Assembly: GCA_051414805.1 (NCBI GenBank)
Contig: CP166702.1
Location: 3,844,001 to 3,908,000 of the forward strand
Direction of reading: 5' to 3'
Length of the DNA: 64,000 nucleotides
Origin: Xenophilus sp003671765
Lineage (GTDB): Bacteria > Pseudomonadota > Gammaproteobacteria > Burkholderiales > Burkholderiaceae_C
The translations under genes and the position numbers were made by a program. Shown here piece after piece: positions 62,899 through 64,000 of the stretch (positions are counted from its first letter, which is position 1; every line of letters begins with the position of its first letter). A model generated the notes under the pieces. It did no database searches and was not told where the DNA came from. It saw only the letters and a program-made list of their open reading frames with translations.

Positions 62899-62931
62899 GC
62901 GCAGCGCAACCCGACAACGACGGAGACACCC

Positions 62932-63915
62932 ATGAACATCCAACGACGCAACCTGATGAAAGCCGGCGCGCTGGCCGCCGCCGGCCTCGCCGTGGGGCCG
63001 CGCGCCTTCGCGCAGGGCGGCTTCCCGACCAAGCCGGTGACGCTCATCGTGCCCTTCGCGCCCGGCGGCAACACCGACATCGTGGCGCGCAGCGTCGCGG
63101 TGTCGCTGGGCAAGGTGCTGGGCCAGTCGGTGGTGGTGGACAACCGCGCCGGCGCGGGCGGCTCCATCGGCGCCTCGCTGGTGTCGCGCGCGCAGCCCGA
63201 CGGCTACACGCTGCTGCTGTGCGGCGCGGGCGTGATCGTCACGGTGCCCGAGATCGTCAAGACCCAGTACACGCGCGCCAACTTCGCGCCCATCGGCCTG
63301 GTGAACAAGAGCTCGATGGTGATCCTGGCGCGCAAGAACGACGCCCGCTTCAAGAACTTCCAGGACTTCGCCACCTACGCCCGCGCGGCCGAGGGCAAGG
63401 TCATGGCCGCGCACTCCGGCCCCGGCACGCCCAACCAGCTGGCGCTCATCCAGCTGGAGAACCTGCTCAAGGCGCGCTTCACCAGCGTCAGCTACAAGGG
63501 CTCGGCGCCGGCGCTGGTCGACCTGATGGGCGGCCAGGTGGACGTGCACTTCGACCAGGTCACCAGTTCCCTGCCCTACATCAAGTCCGGCCAGCTCGAG
63601 CCGCTTGCGGTGCTCGGCCCGGCGCAGGACCCGTCGCTGCCCGGGGTGAAGACCGTGGCCGAGCTGGGCTTCGGCAATCTCGACGGCACCACCTACGTCG
63701 GCGTGCTCGGCCCGGCCGGCATGCCCAAGGACCTGCAGGACAAGCTGGCCGCTTCGCTGGCGCAGGCGGTGAAGGACCCGTACACGGTGCAGAACGCCCG
63801 CGAGCTGGGCAGCGTCGCCGTCAGCAGCACGCCGCAGGAGTTCGCCCGCATCCTCGACGCCGAGTACGCGCTGGCGAGCCAGTCCGTGAAGGACGGCCGC
63901 CTGAAGGCCGACTGA
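62932..63915 (+). CDS. Bug/TctC family periplasmic binding protein
   Basis: A 327-residue Bug protein. The N-terminus has RRNLMKAGALAAAGLA, which reads as a twin-arginine signal, cleaved near RAFAQGG. FPTKPVTLIVPFAPGGNTDIVARSVA is the ligand loop with the full PFAPGG motif. It lies 33 bp after the DapA-like gene and is followed by a kinase gene. Confidence 0.92.
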   Translation: MNIQRRNLMKAGALAAAGLAVGPRAFAQGGFPTKPVTLIVPFAPGGNTDIVARSVAVSLGKVLGQSVVVDNRAGAGGSIGASLVSRAQPDGYTLLLCGAGVIVTVPEIVKTQYTRANFAPIGLVNKSSMVILARKNDARFKNFQDFATYARAAEGKVMAAHSGPGTPNQLALIQLENLLKARFTSVSYKGSAPALVDLMGGQVDVHFDQVTSSLPYIKSGQLEPLAVLGPAQDPSLPGVKTVAELGFGNLDGTTYVGVLGPAGMPKDLQDKLAASLAQAVKDPYTVQNARELGSVAVSSTPQEFARILDAEYALASQSVKDGRLKAD

Positions 63916-63940
63916 TCCCGACGCCTGCGGAAACCGCCAC

Positions 63941-64000
63941 GTGAAGAAAATCCTCAACGACCCCAAGGCCTACGTCGACGAGATGCTCGACGGGCTGGTG
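63941..64000 (+). CDS. Dihydroxyacetone kinase (DhaK-like) N-terminus, cut by window edge
   Basis: Only 20 codons are present. The start is a GTG at 63941, and the product begins MKKILNDPKAYVDEMLDGLV, which matches the first residues of DhaK-domain kinases. Such kinases phosphorylate dihydroxyacetone or related sugars and sugar acids. Its position after the DapA-like and Bug genes suggests a sugar-acid or polyol catabolic operon, which the missing sequence should clarify. Confidence 0.75.
   Translation, partial: MKKILNDPKAYVDEMLDGLV

Overview
The window is high-GC chromosomal DNA that looks like a betaproteobacterium of the order Burkholderiales, most likely family Comamonadaceae (Variovorax/Acidovorax-like). 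The reasons are: four Bug/TctC-type periplasmic binding proteins, a set of TctC-, LysR- and GntR-linked catabolic cassettes, and a dispersed repeat of about 62 bp that starts GCTAT(N7)ATAGC and occurs at seven places. The genus is an inference from style and gene content, not from a marker gene. No rRNA, tRNA, CRISPR or insertion sequence was seen.

Layout. 1-4.8 kb: a catabolic cassette on the minus strand (TauD-type dioxygenase, Bug protein, ADP-forming acyl-CoA synthetase cut by the window edge) with a divergent LysR regulator. 4.9-8.7 kb: RbgA/YlqF GTPase, an isolated phage-type tail sheath protein and an aspartoacylase-like amidohydrolase. 9-21 kb: housekeeping and small genes (GNAT, thioesterase, DUF4139, ribosome hibernation factor coupled to an EF-hand membrane protein, SDR, gshA, two ABM monooxygenases, an esterase). 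21.5-24.9 kb: a glycine-rich lipoprotein whose gene overlaps a FhaC/ShlB-type outer-membrane transporter; a paralogous lipoprotein sits alone at 53.0-54.4 kb. 24.9-28.3 kb: LysR, MFS transporter and M14-like hydrolase with a visible operator. 28.5-34.4 kb: small proteins, DUF808, ferredoxin, MFS exporter, RluA-type pseudouridine synthase, universal stress protein. 34.5-37.9 kb: ergothioneine genes egtB-egtD followed by DUF427 and a 2OG-Fe dioxygenase. 38.0-39.4 kb: NADH dehydrogenase type II with a copy of the dispersed repeat inside its reading frame.

39.4-44.8 kb is the most unusual locus. It is a type I restriction-modification operon in which hsdM and hsdS each carry a one-base frameshift in a G run. 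The third gene is an in-frame chimera of a DUF262 (GmrSD/ParB-like) N-terminus with the C-terminal half of HsdR; the HsdR nuclease and most of its motor are gone. This is either a decayed R-M system or an unusual DUF262-HsdR effector.

45-53 kb: Bug protein, acyl-CoA ligase, nitronate monooxygenase, then a GntR regulator with a perfect 10-bp inverted-repeat operator leading a polar amino-acid ABC transporter operon. 54.7-56.6 kb: DUF1439 protein, glycerophosphodiesterase lipoprotein (its signal peptide overlaps a repeat copy) and a coupled small gene. 56.6-61.1 kb: a Rieske oxygenase operon (alpha, beta, PchB/chorismate mutase-like protein, Bug protein, Rieske ferredoxin) with a divergent NahR-like LysR; the set suggests salicylate-type chemistry. 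61.1-64 kb: GntR regulator, two palindromic sites, a DapA-family aldolase/lyase, a Bug protein and the start of a DhaK-like kinase.
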